Shown: piece by piece, positions 9,187 to 17,667 of the stretch | Layout: each line of letters opens with the position of its first letter | Numbering within the stretch: position 1 is the first letter of the stretch | Source: Pontibacter coccineus | GTDB taxonomy: Bacteria > Bacteroidota > Bacteroidia > Cytophagales > Hymenobacteraceae | NCBI RefSeq assembly: GCF_030546575.1 | Contig: NZ_JAUOTN010000003.1 | Coordinates: 372,001 to 436,000, forward strand | Reading direction: 5' to 3' | DNA: 64,000 nt | Made by a program: the position numbers and the translations under genes | The notes under the pieces: model-generated | The model's input: the letters and a program-made list of their open reading frames with translations, nothing else | Told to the model about the DNA's origin: nothing | The model's database searches: none

Positions 9187-9654
9187 GTGGAGCGATTAAA
9201 GTCCATAGATATAATTTGTTTAAAACATAATAGTCAATCAAGGAAACGGCTATTGAAACTATTACAACAAATTGACAAATCCTATATCCCTAAAATTAGT
9301 TCACAAGTTAATTTATCCGATTATTGTGACAAATTAATTTCAAAAGCAACAGTATTTGTTGCTAATATAAATAAAAAGGATGTGGGGCTACTTGCTATTT
9401 ATTTGAATAATATTGAAGCTAAAACGGCATTTATAAGTTCTATTGGTGTACTAACAGAATATAGAAAATATAAAGTTGGACAGCTTTTGATCGAGCTTGC
9501 AATAACACATACAAAAAACAAAGAGTTTTATAGTATTAGTCTTGAAGTTAATCGTCAAAATATAAGAGCTATACGCTTTTACGAGAAAAATAATTTCGTT
9601 ATAAATCAGGCTTCAATAGATAATGAATCATTTTATATGACACGAAGGATTTAA
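9187..9654 (+). CDS. GNAT family N-acyltransferase
   Basis: 155 residues. The acyl-CoA binding region is visible as IGVLTEYRKYKVGQLLIELA, an RxxxxGxxL-type motif A with a weakened first glycine. It is followed by SLEVNRQNIRAIRFYEKNNF, the typical motif B of RimI-like proteins. The start is GTG at 9187, two bases after the WbqC stop. It probably N-acylates the 4-amino-6-deoxysugar made by the VioA-like enzyme, but the substrate is inferred only from neighbours. Confidence 0.75.
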   Translation: MERLKSIDIICLKHNSQSRKRLLKLLQQIDKSYIPKISSQVNLSDYCDKLISKATVFVANINKKDVGLLAIYLNNIEAKTAFISSIGVLTEYRKYKVGQLLIELAITHTKNKEFYSISLEVNRQNIRAIRFYEKNNFVINQASIDNESFYMTRRI

Positions 9655-9657
9655 TCT

Positions 9658-10545
9658 ATGGAGTCTCAATTAATAGAAAGTGATTTGCCATTAGTTAGTA
9701 TATGCTGTATTACATATAATCATAAGGATTTTATAGCAGATGCACTTAATGGTTTTATCTCTCAACAAACCAATTTTCGCTTTGAAATTATTATTCATGA
9801 CGATGCTTCTACAGATGGAACTACAGAAATAGTTAGGCAATTTGAATTAAAATATGCTGGTATCGTAAAGCCTATTTATCAGTTAGAAAACCAATTTTCT
9901 AAAGGAAAAAAAATAACAGCGATAACTCTTTCTGTTGCAAAAGGTAAATATGTTGCACTTTGTGAGGGTGATGATTTTTGGATTGATCCATTTAAGTTGC
10001 AGAAGCAAGTTGATTTTTTAGAAAGTAATCCTAACTATGTTATATGTTTTCATGGAACTAAAATTAGCAGAAATGGGGAGATCTTAGATGATTATATAAC
10101 AAAGACTAGATTAGATGAAACCAAAACTACCTATGATATTTTTGATTTATCATTAGGGAATTTTATACATACACCAACAATTGTGTTTAGAAATATCCCT
10201 AACATTTATAATGACCCTTTATTTGTAAACTCTCCAATAGGGGATTATATTTTATTGTTGTTATTATCAAAACAAGGCCTCATAAAGAGGTTAACTGGTG
10301 ATTGGGCAGTATATAGAGTACATGGTGGTGGTATTTGGTCAAGTATTAATAGAACTACTAAAAACGATAATATAATTAAATATCTCATTATATTGTCGTT
10401 AGGCTTTAAACACCCTGCAGTAAAAAATATAAAAGCGAGACTAAATAAATTATTACTTAAAAGAATTATTGATAATACAAAAAGTTTAAAATGTAAAAGA
10501 ATATTTCAAGATATTCAAACATTTTATAGAGTTAACAAAAGCTAA
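9658..10545 (+). CDS. Family 2 glycosyltransferase
   Basis: 295 residues, GT-A fold. LVSICCITYNHKDFIADAL and IIIHDDASTDGT are the nucleotide-sugar binding segments, and CEGDDFWIDP carries the metal-binding DxD equivalent. It is a cytoplasmic, membrane-associated inverting transferase for the repeat unit. It starts 3 bases after the GNAT stop. Donor and acceptor cannot be told from sequence. Confidence 0.88.
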   Translation: MESQLIESDLPLVSICCITYNHKDFIADALNGFISQQTNFRFEIIIHDDASTDGTTEIVRQFELKYAGIVKPIYQLENQFSKGKKITAITLSVAKGKYVALCEGDDFWIDPFKLQKQVDFLESNPNYVICFHGTKISRNGEILDDYITKTRLDETKTTYDIFDLSLGNFIHTPTIVFRNIPNIYNDPLFVNSPIGDYILLLLLSKQGLIKRLTGDWAVYRVHGGGIWSSINRTTKNDNIIKYLIILSLGFKHPAVKNIKARLNKLLLKRIIDNTKSLKCKRIFQDIQTFYRVNKS

Positions 10546-10628
10546 CTCTTAGAATTAATTAACCACTTATTTTACATTTGTTTTTATCAGGGTTGTTATA
10601 ACAAAACTCATTTACTATCATAATAAAA

Positions 10629-11513
10629 ATGAAGCTAGTATACTGTATTATAGTAACGTATAATGGAATAAAGTGGGTTGATAAATGTTTCACAAGTTTG
10701 AAGTCAGCAGACATTACTTTAAAAACAATTGTTATTGATAATGGCTCTACCGATGGTACACAAGACGCTATCAAAAAAGGATATCCTGAAGTAGAATTAA
10801 TTCAATCTGAAATAAATCTTGGATTTGGTAAAGCAAATAACATTGGTATACGAAAAGCTTTGTCAAATGGAGCCGATTACATTTTTTTATTAAATCAAGA
10901 CGCCTATTTGTATAAAGGTTCTTTTAAGAAACTATTGGCTTCGTTTGAATTAGAACAAAGAATCGGAATTATTTCCCCTATACACTTAGCAGGCGATGAA
11001 AGGAACCTTGATTATGGTTTCCAAAAATATGTAAGGGCAGAAAATGCTCCTAACTTGTTGGGTGATACCGTTTTAGGTAATTTAAAGCCTCTATATTCCG
11101 CTAATTTTGTTAATGCGGCAGCTTGGATAATTAAATCAGAAGTAATTAAAGAGATTGGTGATTTTCATCCAGCTTTTGATCATTATGGCGAGGATAATGA
11201 ATTTGTCTTTAGGGTAACTAAAAACAATTATAAAATCTGTATTAAAACAGATTTTATAATTGTTCATGATAGACCTCAGAAACCTATTATAGATAAAACT
11301 GATAAAAATTATGTTAATAAGTTTAAACAAATTATGCTTTTAAGATACTTTACAGGTGAGTTAAATAAAAGGCAATTTAATATTTTATATATTAAAACTA
11401 TAATGTACAATTTCCTGAAATTTAAAATGAAGTATTCTATTGATAGTTTTTACTGTTGGCGTGATGTTTCTTTAAAGATTAAGAAGTATAAGAATTATCA
11501 ATTTTATATTTAA
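10629..11513 (+). CDS. Family 2 glycosyltransferase, rhamnosyltransferase-like
   Basis: 294 residues. YCIIVTYNGIKWVDKCF, VIDNGSTDGT, EINLGFGKANNIG and the metal site FLLNQDAYL match the WbbL-like subgroup of GT2 enzymes, which often add 6-deoxyhexoses such as rhamnose. dTDP-sugar genes rfbABC upstream make such a donor plausible. The preceding gap of 83 bases shows nothing notable. Confidence 0.85.
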   Translation: MKLVYCIIVTYNGIKWVDKCFTSLKSADITLKTIVIDNGSTDGTQDAIKKGYPEVELIQSEINLGFGKANNIGIRKALSNGADYIFLLNQDAYLYKGSFKKLLASFELEQRIGIISPIHLAGDERNLDYGFQKYVRAENAPNLLGDTVLGNLKPLYSANFVNAAAWIIKSEVIKEIGDFHPAFDHYGEDNEFVFRVTKNNYKICIKTDFIIVHDRPQKPIIDKTDKNYVNKFKQIMLLRYFTGELNKRQFNILYIKTIMYNFLKFKMKYSIDSFYCWRDVSLKIKKYKNYQFYI

Positions 11514-11702
11514 AATATATTGCTCTACTGAGACACGATGATGAATTATTTTTCTAAACAAATCATCTTTAGTAAATTCCTTGGATTCTGGTAGAGGATT
11601 TTTAATTTTCAGTGGGTTAATCAATAATTTCAGTGCAAGATTAATTGAATCGAATTGTTAGTGATTTACGAATTCTTAATGATTTATTAGAGTATAGACT
11701 TG

Positions 11703-12770
11703 ATGAATAGTAATTCAAAGGTAAGTATAGTAATTCCTTTATATAATAGAGAGAAGTTAATTATTGAAACAATTCAAAGTGTTCAAAACCAAAGTTATGA
11801 AAACTTTGAATGTATAATTATTGATGATGGTTCTAACGACAATTCATTTGCTGTTGTAAGGGATCATCTTAGAGATGATGCTAGATTTATTGTTCTGAAT
11901 CGAAAAAGTGAGTTAAAAGGAGCTTGTGTTTGCAGAAATGAAGGTGTTGATCTGGCTACCGGAGATTACATCATGTTTTTAGACTCTGATGATTTATTAG
12001 GTAATAAATGCTTGGAAGGCCGTATAAATTTAATAAATGAGCATCCTAATTGTGATTTCATTGTAAAACAAACATTAATTTTTGATGGTAACAGTTATGA
12101 AGGGTTGTATTACTGGAGTTCTCTTAAGCATAAAGATGACCTAAAGGCTTTTATCGAATCAGAAGGATGGTTAATAAACAGTACATTCTTCAAAACTAGT
12201 TTTTTGAAGAGTTTTAGGTTTGACGAAAATGCAGAAAGTTGGCAAGATGTAGATTTTCATGTTAGAATTTTATTAAATAAACCTACATATATGAAATTCT
12301 CATCCAAAGAAGCTGATGTTTATGTAAGGAGATCAAATGAAGTACGCATTTCGAATACTAACACTAATTTCAAAAGAATCGAATCACGTATCAAATTATA
12401 TTTAAAACTCGAAAAAATATTTGCTAATAAAAACGTAAGCTATTACAAATTTCCTTTTCTTATTTACCATTTCAAATACCTTGAAATTGCAGCTTTAACA
12501 TTAAGCTATAAGGAATTTATGGACTTATATAAATTGTCTTTAACTTCAGAAGTCTATTCCTTAAGCGTAGCAACATTTTATAAAAAATATTTAGAGTTGC
12601 AAAGTTTCTTGAATAAATATGGACTAAAAGCTATGTGCTCAATTTTATATAGGTTAAAGTGGGTCTTTGTTCCCAAACGGTATGTGTATGCTTCAACCAG
12701 ACAAGTATCTATAAAAGAAAAAATTAATATAGGTGATCATGTAGTTTACACAAATAAAATTTGTTGCTAA
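11703..12770 (+). CDS. Family 2 glycosyltransferase
   Basis: 355 residues from ATG at 11703; an in-frame TTG immediately before it is less likely to be used. VSIVIPLYNREKLIIETIQS, CIIIDDGSNDNS and the DxD site MFLDSDDLLG define the GT-A domain in the first 120 residues. The C-terminal 150 residues are helical and family-variable. It sits between two gaps (189 bases before, 27 after) just upstream of the aldolase/CMP-sugar module. Confidence 0.87.
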   Translation: MNSNSKVSIVIPLYNREKLIIETIQSVQNQSYENFECIIIDDGSNDNSFAVVRDHLRDDARFIVLNRKSELKGACVCRNEGVDLATGDYIMFLDSDDLLGNKCLEGRINLINEHPNCDFIVKQTLIFDGNSYEGLYYWSSLKHKDDLKAFIESEGWLINSTFFKTSFLKSFRFDENAESWQDVDFHVRILLNKPTYMKFSSKEADVYVRRSNEVRISNTNTNFKRIESRIKLYLKLEKIFANKNVSYYKFPFLIYHFKYLEIAALTLSYKEFMDLYKLSLTSEVYSLSVATFYKKYLELQSFLNKYGLKAMCSILYRLKWVFVPKRYVYASTRQVSIKEKINIGDHVVYTNKICC

Positions 12771-12797
12771 AATATTGCTAGAATAAAAATTAATTTA

Positions 12798-14336
12798 ATG
12801 AAAATACTTGACTGTACACTCCGTGATGGAGGTTATTATACAAATTGGGATTTCAGTAAAGAGCTCGTAAGTACTTACTTGGAATCAATGAACAAACTTC
12901 CTGTTGATTATCTTGAAATAGGGTACCGCAATAACCCAATGAAGGATTATTTAGGAGAATATTTCTATTGCCCTTCCTACATCCTAGGCCAAGCGAAGCA
13001 GGCATCTAATAAGAAGTTAGTGATTATCCTTGATGAAAAGAATGTGCTACCAGAGCATGTTGATGACTTGCTGAAGCCTTGTAAAGGGATAATCGACATG
13101 GTAAGGATTGCATTAGATCCTCAGAAGTTTGGCAGAGCACTAAAACTAGCTGAGAAGATCAAAGCCATGGGATTTGAAGTAGGTTTCAATACTATGTACA
13201 TGTCCAAATGGCGTGAGTTTCCTGAGTTTTTGGAGGATTTAAAATTAGTAGATGATGTAGCCGACTACTTTTATATGGTGGATTCCTTTGGTGGAGTTTA
13301 TCCACAGGATGTAGTTGATACTATCAATCTCATCCGGGAAAAGACAAGCATCAAACTTGGTTTTCATGGACACAATAACTTGGAATTGGCTATTATCAAT
13401 ACGCTTACCGCTATAGAGCATGGAGTTGAGATTGTGGATGCTACAATAACAGGAATGGGACGAGGCGCTGGAAACCTAAAGACGGAGCTACTATTGACAG
13501 CTTTAAATGCTAAAGGTGAACTCGATGTAGATTTTAATGCTCTCAGTAAAACTGTAGATGAGTTTACTCAGTTGCAGCAGTCTTATGGCTGGGGTACTAA
13601 CCTGCCTTATATGGTCTCTGGTGCAAATTCGCTCCCTCAAAAAAATGTAATGGAATGGGTGACACAGCGTTTCTACTCTTTTAACAGCATTATCAGAGCT
13701 CTAAACAACCAAAAGCAAAAGTTGAAAGACAACTACAAGCTGCCCTGCTTTAAATCATTGAAGAAGTACGATAGTGTTGTAATAGTAGGAGGAGGTACGA
13801 ATGCTGTTAACCATGCTCAGGGGCTGAGAGAGTTTATTGCTGATCTGGATAATGTGTGTATTATCCATGCTAGCTCAAAGAATGCAAATTCTTATGAGGA
13901 TCTGGATGTAGATCAGGTCTTCTGTCTTGTGGGCAATGAAGGTCATAGATTAGAAAAAGTTTTCCAGAACTTTAGAAACTTCAGTGGCAGTTGTGTCCTC
14001 CCCCCTTATCCAAGAGAAATGGGAACTTACATTCCTGAGGCAGTTGTACCAAATAGCTTTGAGCTGGAGCGCATTGAGTTTAGTAACAAACTCAACGATA
14101 CACATACAGCACTTGCATTACAAGCTGCATTAGAACTTGGGGCTCAAAATGTATATGTGGCAGGATATGACGGATACATACAGGCAAGCATTTCACCAAA
14201 AGAAAAAAGCCTGACAGATGAAAATGAATTTCTGTTTAGCTCATTTGCTCAACATACAGGCAAACCTTTAGTTTCTTTGACTCCAACCAACTATAAATCG
14301 GTTGTTGTGAAATCTGTCTACTCCTTGCTGGCATGA
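12798..14336 (+). CDS. DRE-TIM aldolase (HMGL-like) fused to a C-terminal Rossmann-like domain
   Basis: 512 residues in two parts. Residues 1-290 are a DRE-TIM metallolyase barrel: DCTLRDGG at 5-12, the metal-binding His190 and His192 in GFHGHNN, and GRGAGNLKTE at 221-230, as in 4-hydroxy-2-oxovalerate aldolases. Such enzymes make or break a C-C bond to pyruvate. Residues 320-512 form a second domain starting VVIVGGGTNA (327-336) and containing VYVAGYDGY (452-460), resembling MptE-like/DUF115 folds; its role is unknown to me. The gene overlaps a CMP-sugar synthetase by four bases. I infer that the barrel condenses pyruvate (or an equivalent) with a sugar aldehyde to form a 2-keto-3-deoxy acid, a step normally done by NeuB or KdsA, neither of which I see here. 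Confidence 0.8.
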   Translation: MKILDCTLRDGGYYTNWDFSKELVSTYLESMNKLPVDYLEIGYRNNPMKDYLGEYFYCPSYILGQAKQASNKKLVIILDEKNVLPEHVDDLLKPCKGIIDMVRIALDPQKFGRALKLAEKIKAMGFEVGFNTMYMSKWREFPEFLEDLKLVDDVADYFYMVDSFGGVYPQDVVDTINLIREKTSIKLGFHGHNNLELAIINTLTAIEHGVEIVDATITGMGRGAGNLKTELLLTALNAKGELDVDFNALSKTVDEFTQLQQSYGWGTNLPYMVSGANSLPQKNVMEWVTQRFYSFNSIIRALNNQKQKLKDNYKLPCFKSLKKYDSVVIVGGGTNAVNHAQGLREFIADLDNVCIIHASSKNANSYEDLDVDQVFCLVGNEGHRLEKVFQNFRNFSGSCVLPPYPREMGTYIPEAVVPNSFELERIEFSNKLNDTHTALALQAALELGAQNVYVAGYDGYIQASISPKEKSLTDENEFLFSSFAQHTGKPLVSLTPTNYKSVVVKSVYSLLA

Positions 14337-15031
14337 AAAGGGATATTAGTTTTTTCTTACCTACCAGAAAAGGTAGTCAGCGGGTAAAGTCGAAAAATAC
14401 GCGAAGATTTTCAAATATCGAAGGTGGAATACTAGAGCTAAAACTAAGACAGTTACTTGCCTGTGAATCTTTAGCTTCTATCATACTGTCCACTAATGAT
14501 GAATTGTCGGTCGATATAGCTCAAAAAATTGATCCTACAGGAAGTAGAATTCAGATAATCATTAGACCTGAGGAGTTGTGCTTGGACACGACACCTCTGT
14601 CAGCCCTAATAAGCTATGTGACTGAAATCGTTAGTGAGAGTCATATCATTTGGGGACATACGACAACTCCATTTATAGATGGAAAAGAATATGATATGGC
14701 TATCTATGACTATTTCGAAAGGATTGAGTTAGGATATGATTCTCTGATTACAGTAAGTGCATTGCAGAACTTCATATTGGATGGTAATGCTAGGGGTGTA
14801 AACTATGATTCCAGTCAAAAGCAATGGCCTCGAACTCAAGACTTGCCATTGCTCTATGAGATCAATCATGCCATGTTCATCACTTCTCGCGAAGTATATA
14901 CCAATTATAGGAACCGTATTGGAACAAAACCTTATCTTTTTCTACAGGATAAGATAAAATCATTTGATATCGACTGGGAGGATGATTTTATAATTGCAGA
15001 AGCTATATATGATAAACTTTTCAAAATATAA
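14333..15031 (+). CDS. CMP-sugar synthetase, acylneuraminate cytidylyltransferase family
   Basis: 232 residues. The CTP-binding loop PTRKGSQRVKSKN lies at residues 10-22, and the C-terminal FDIDWEDDFIIAEA matches the metal-binding IDxxxDxxxAE end of NeuA/KdsB-type enzymes. It should couple CTP to the anomeric hydroxyl of a 2-keto-3-deoxy sugar acid. It overlaps the aldolase gene by four bases and the phosphatase gene by 23, so the three are translated as a unit. The central WPRTQDL region differs from classical NeuA, so the sugar need not be a sialic acid. Confidence 0.85.
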   Translation: MKRDISFFLPTRKGSQRVKSKNTRRFSNIEGGILELKLRQLLACESLASIILSTNDELSVDIAQKIDPTGSRIQIIIRPEELCLDTTPLSALISYVTEIVSESHIIWGHTTTPFIDGKEYDMAIYDYFERIELGYDSLITVSALQNFILDGNARGVNYDSSQKQWPRTQDLPLLYEINHAMFITSREVYTNYRNRIGTKPYLFLQDKIKSFDIDWEDDFIIAEAIYDKLFKI

Positions 15032-15647
15032 AGCAATACTATGGGATTTTGATGGAGTAATAATGGATTCCATGTCTATCAGAGATAAAGGATTTGAAGT
15101 TACGCTATCAAATTTTCCAAAGGAGCAGGTTCAACAACTATTAGATTTTCACCGGTTGAATGGTGGCTTATCACGCTACGTGAAGTTTCGATACTTTTAT
15201 GAAGAAATTCTGAAAGAGCCGATCACTGAAGAAATAGTAATGTCGTATGCTTCACGATTCTCAGAAGTTATGATGGACCTACTAATTGACGAGAAGCTTT
15301 TAATAAAAGATTCGCTAAAATTTATACAAAAATATCATCAACAAGTTCCAATGCATATTGTCTCAGGATCTGATGGTAGAGAGTTAAATAAAATTTGTGG
15401 GCGACTAGATATAGCAAAATATTTTGTTACAATTCAGGGTTCTCCAACTCCTAAGAAAGAGCTTGTTAAGAATTTGCTTTTAGATTTCAAATATGAACAC
15501 AGCAATGTAGTGTTTATTGGTGATTCTATAAATGATTTCGAAGCTGCTAATGACAATAGTCTAGAGTTTTTTGGATATAATAATTTTTATTTAAAGTCAA
15601 TTGCAAATAATTATATAGAATCATTCAGTAACCTTGTAGCGATATGA
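15009..15647 (+). CDS. HAD family hydrolase (probable sugar-acid phosphatase)
   Basis: 212 residues from ATG at 15009; an in-frame TTG at 14994 would only add five residues. All four HAD motifs are visible: WDFDGVIMDS with Asp13/Asp15, the motif II Ser in VSGSDG, the motif III Lys in PTPKKE, and VFIGDSINDFEAA for magnesium. A helical cap follows motif I. Set between a CMP-sugar synthetase and a GT29 gene, it most simply removes the phosphate from a ulosonic/nonulosonic acid phosphate before CMP activation, as KdsC does for Kdo. That substrate is an inference. Confidence 0.83.
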   Translation: MINFSKYKAILWDFDGVIMDSMSIRDKGFEVTLSNFPKEQVQQLLDFHRLNGGLSRYVKFRYFYEEILKEPITEEIVMSYASRFSEVMMDLLIDEKLLIKDSLKFIQKYHQQVPMHIVSGSDGRELNKICGRLDIAKYFVTIQGSPTPKKELVKNLLLDFKYEHSNVVFIGDSINDFEAANDNSLEFFGYNNFYLKSIANNYIESFSNLVAI

Positions 15648-16384
15648 CTTTTATAAATAAGCTTGGTAATGCAGTAATTGGTCTGCTACTAATGAGCCGA
15701 AATCTAAAAATATTTGACTCAAGTGTTTTAACTAATAAAAGAATTGCTGTTGTTGGACCTGCTAGCTCAGCATACAATACTAATAATGGAAAGTACATAG
15801 ATGGTTTTGACTTCATAGTACGGATAAACAAGGCTCCTGATATTATCAAAAGCGGTAGGTTTCAGAATGATATTGGAACTCGAACAGATATATTATTTCA
15901 TAGCTTTTTCGAGAATGAATTCTCAGGCGGAGGACCTCTTAACTTTAACTTATTTAATGAGCTAGAGATAAAGTATGTAATCAATCCTATTCCTGGATAT
16001 TTTGGCAGACGAACAGTTTTTAATTTCTATAAAAAATACTTAAAGGCGCAAACAACTTATCTCTTGCCAAAAAAAGATTATGATGAAATAAAACCAAAAT
16101 TCGGAGCATTTAGGCCTACCACAGGTTTCAGTGCCTTGCAATTCTTAATGAATTCTAATTTTAAAGAGCTATATATTACTGGCTTTACATTCTTTAAAAC
16201 TGCTTATGGAGATGGTTATCGTGATGAGTTAAAAGATGTAAAAATTAATACAAACTTTATTGCTTCAGAAAAGCAGCATGATCCGGATATTGAATTTAGA
16301 GAATTTAAGCGCTTGTTGCAGGAGAATGCTTATAAGAATATCAGGATGGATAGCGAATTAGTAGCTATTTTAAATCATGACTAA
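15644..16384 (+). CDS. GT29-family (sialyltransferase-like) glycosyltransferase
   Basis: 246 residues, overlapping the HAD gene by four bases. The layout follows the animal sialylmotifs. A motif-L-like region at 33-64 has VVGPASS and GFDFIVRINKAP, followed by DIGTRTD at 76-82, like the DVGSKTT of animal enzymes. Motif S-like PTTGFSALQFLM is at 158-169 with LYITGFTFF at 176-184. A motif-VS-like His212 and Glu217 lie in HDPDIEF. GT29 enzymes transfer from CMP-sugars, which agrees with the CMP-sugar synthetase just upstream. There is no N-terminal membrane anchor beyond a weak hydrophobic stretch near residues 9-18. GT29 is mainly known from eukaryotes, so this is notable. Confidence 0.82.
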   Translation: MTFINKLGNAVIGLLLMSRNLKIFDSSVLTNKRIAVVGPASSAYNTNNGKYIDGFDFIVRINKAPDIIKSGRFQNDIGTRTDILFHSFFENEFSGGGPLNFNLFNELEIKYVINPIPGYFGRRTVFNFYKKYLKAQTTYLLPKKDYDEIKPKFGAFRPTTGFSALQFLMNSNFKELYITGFTFFKTAYGDGYRDELKDVKINTNFIASEKQHDPDIEFREFKRLLQENAYKNIRMDSELVAILNHD

Positions 16385-16404
16385 TCTTTTAATACGTTAA
16401 GATA

Positions 16405-17664
16405 ATGGTGAAAGTGAAATCATCTGGAGCACTTTTTATTATGCCGAGAAGCAGCGAGGCATGGTACGGTGCGGAGGCTCTCTGGATAACTGTAGCTGGG
16501 TGGGCAGCAGCAGCCGAGATGAAGTATGGGAAAGCTTGGATTGCCACTACAGATAGAGTAGCATCACCTCAGGAAGTTCTACATTATCCAATTGTGAAGG
16601 GTGAGAGAAAGGTTGATCTTACAAAAACTAAATGGTATTCCGGTATTATACCCACAGTTTTTAAAACAGGAATCAAGGATTGGTTACTATACAGGAGGCA
16701 GCCAGTAAAGTGGCCGCTTGAAAATGATGGGGATTGGAATAAGCCAGGTTCGGACATTAAGTTTGTTTGGGAACAGCATGACCTATTCCCAGGACCAGGA
16801 CAGCGAATAGCTGAGAGTTTAAATGTTCCTTTTATAATTTATGTGCATGCTCCAGTCGTATGGGAGTTAGAAAAGTGGGGAGTAAAAAGACCAATTTGGG
16901 GTAAATACTTAGAGCAGCATGTTGAAGCATCATCCTTGAAGAAAGCTGATTTAGTGGCATGTGTATCTGAGGAAGTACGTTCTAAAGTAATCGAAATGGG
17001 TGTAAGTCCAGCAAAGGTGTATGTGTCACCCATGGCTGCGGATAGTCTTCTTTTTTTACCAAAGACAAAAGACAAAGAATTAGTTTCCCGCTACAAGCTA
17101 GATGGAAAATTGGTTGTTGGGTGGACCGGTAGTTTCCGCTCTTTTCATGGCCTTGATATAGTTGTAAAAGCATTTTCACAGCTCCAGAGAAAGATCGAGC
17201 ATGCTTGTCTCTTATTAGTTGGGGAGGGATCCGAAAAAGCTAAAATAGAAGCATTAGTTAATGAACTCTCTTTACAGGACTCTGTAGTTTTTGCTGGTAA
17301 ACAGGCTTTTGCTGACATCCCAGATTATGTTTCAGTTTTTGATGTAGCTTTAGTAAGTGCTAAATCAGCTGAAGGATTTCATTACTCTCCTCTAAAGCTT
17401 CGGGAATACTTAGCTGCTGGCAAAGCAACTATAGCTCCAAATGCGGGAGAAATTCCAATTAAATACCAAGACAATGAGAATGTACTTTTATATGAGGCAG
17501 GAAGTGTAGATGATTTATATAACAAGATGTATAGGCTGATAAGTGACGAAGATTTTAGGCTTAAGCTTAAGTCTGGAGCAATAAGTAAAAGTCAAGAATC
17601 AGGTACATGGGTTCATGAGTTAGATAGAACAATCAGCAAAATAGAAGTACTATCAAAAAACTAA
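16405..17664 (+). CDS. Family 4 glycosyltransferase
   Basis: 419 residues, GT-B fold. The C-terminal donor domain shows VVGWTGSFRSFHG, LLLVGEGSEK and EGFHYSPLKLREYLAAG with the retaining-transferase EX7E arrangement. The N-terminal acceptor domain starts SGALFIMPRSSEAWYGAE. It lies 20 bases after the GT29 gene, at the edge of the AT-rich island where GC begins to rise. Sugar specificity is unknown. Confidence 0.88.
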   Translation: MVKVKSSGALFIMPRSSEAWYGAEALWITVAGWAAAAEMKYGKAWIATTDRVASPQEVLHYPIVKGERKVDLTKTKWYSGIIPTVFKTGIKDWLLYRRQPVKWPLENDGDWNKPGSDIKFVWEQHDLFPGPGQRIAESLNVPFIIYVHAPVVWELEKWGVKRPIWGKYLEQHVEASSLKKADLVACVSEEVRSKVIEMGVSPAKVYVSPMAADSLLFLPKTKDKELVSRYKLDGKLVVGWTGSFRSFHGLDIVVKAFSQLQRKIEHACLLLVGEGSEKAKIEALVNELSLQDSVVFAGKQAFADIPDYVSVFDVALVSAKSAEGFHYSPLKLREYLAAGKATIAPNAGEIPIKYQDNENVLLYEAGSVDDLYNKMYRLISDEDFRLKLKSGAISKSQESGTWVHELDRTISKIEVLSKN

Positions 17665-17667
17665 ACT

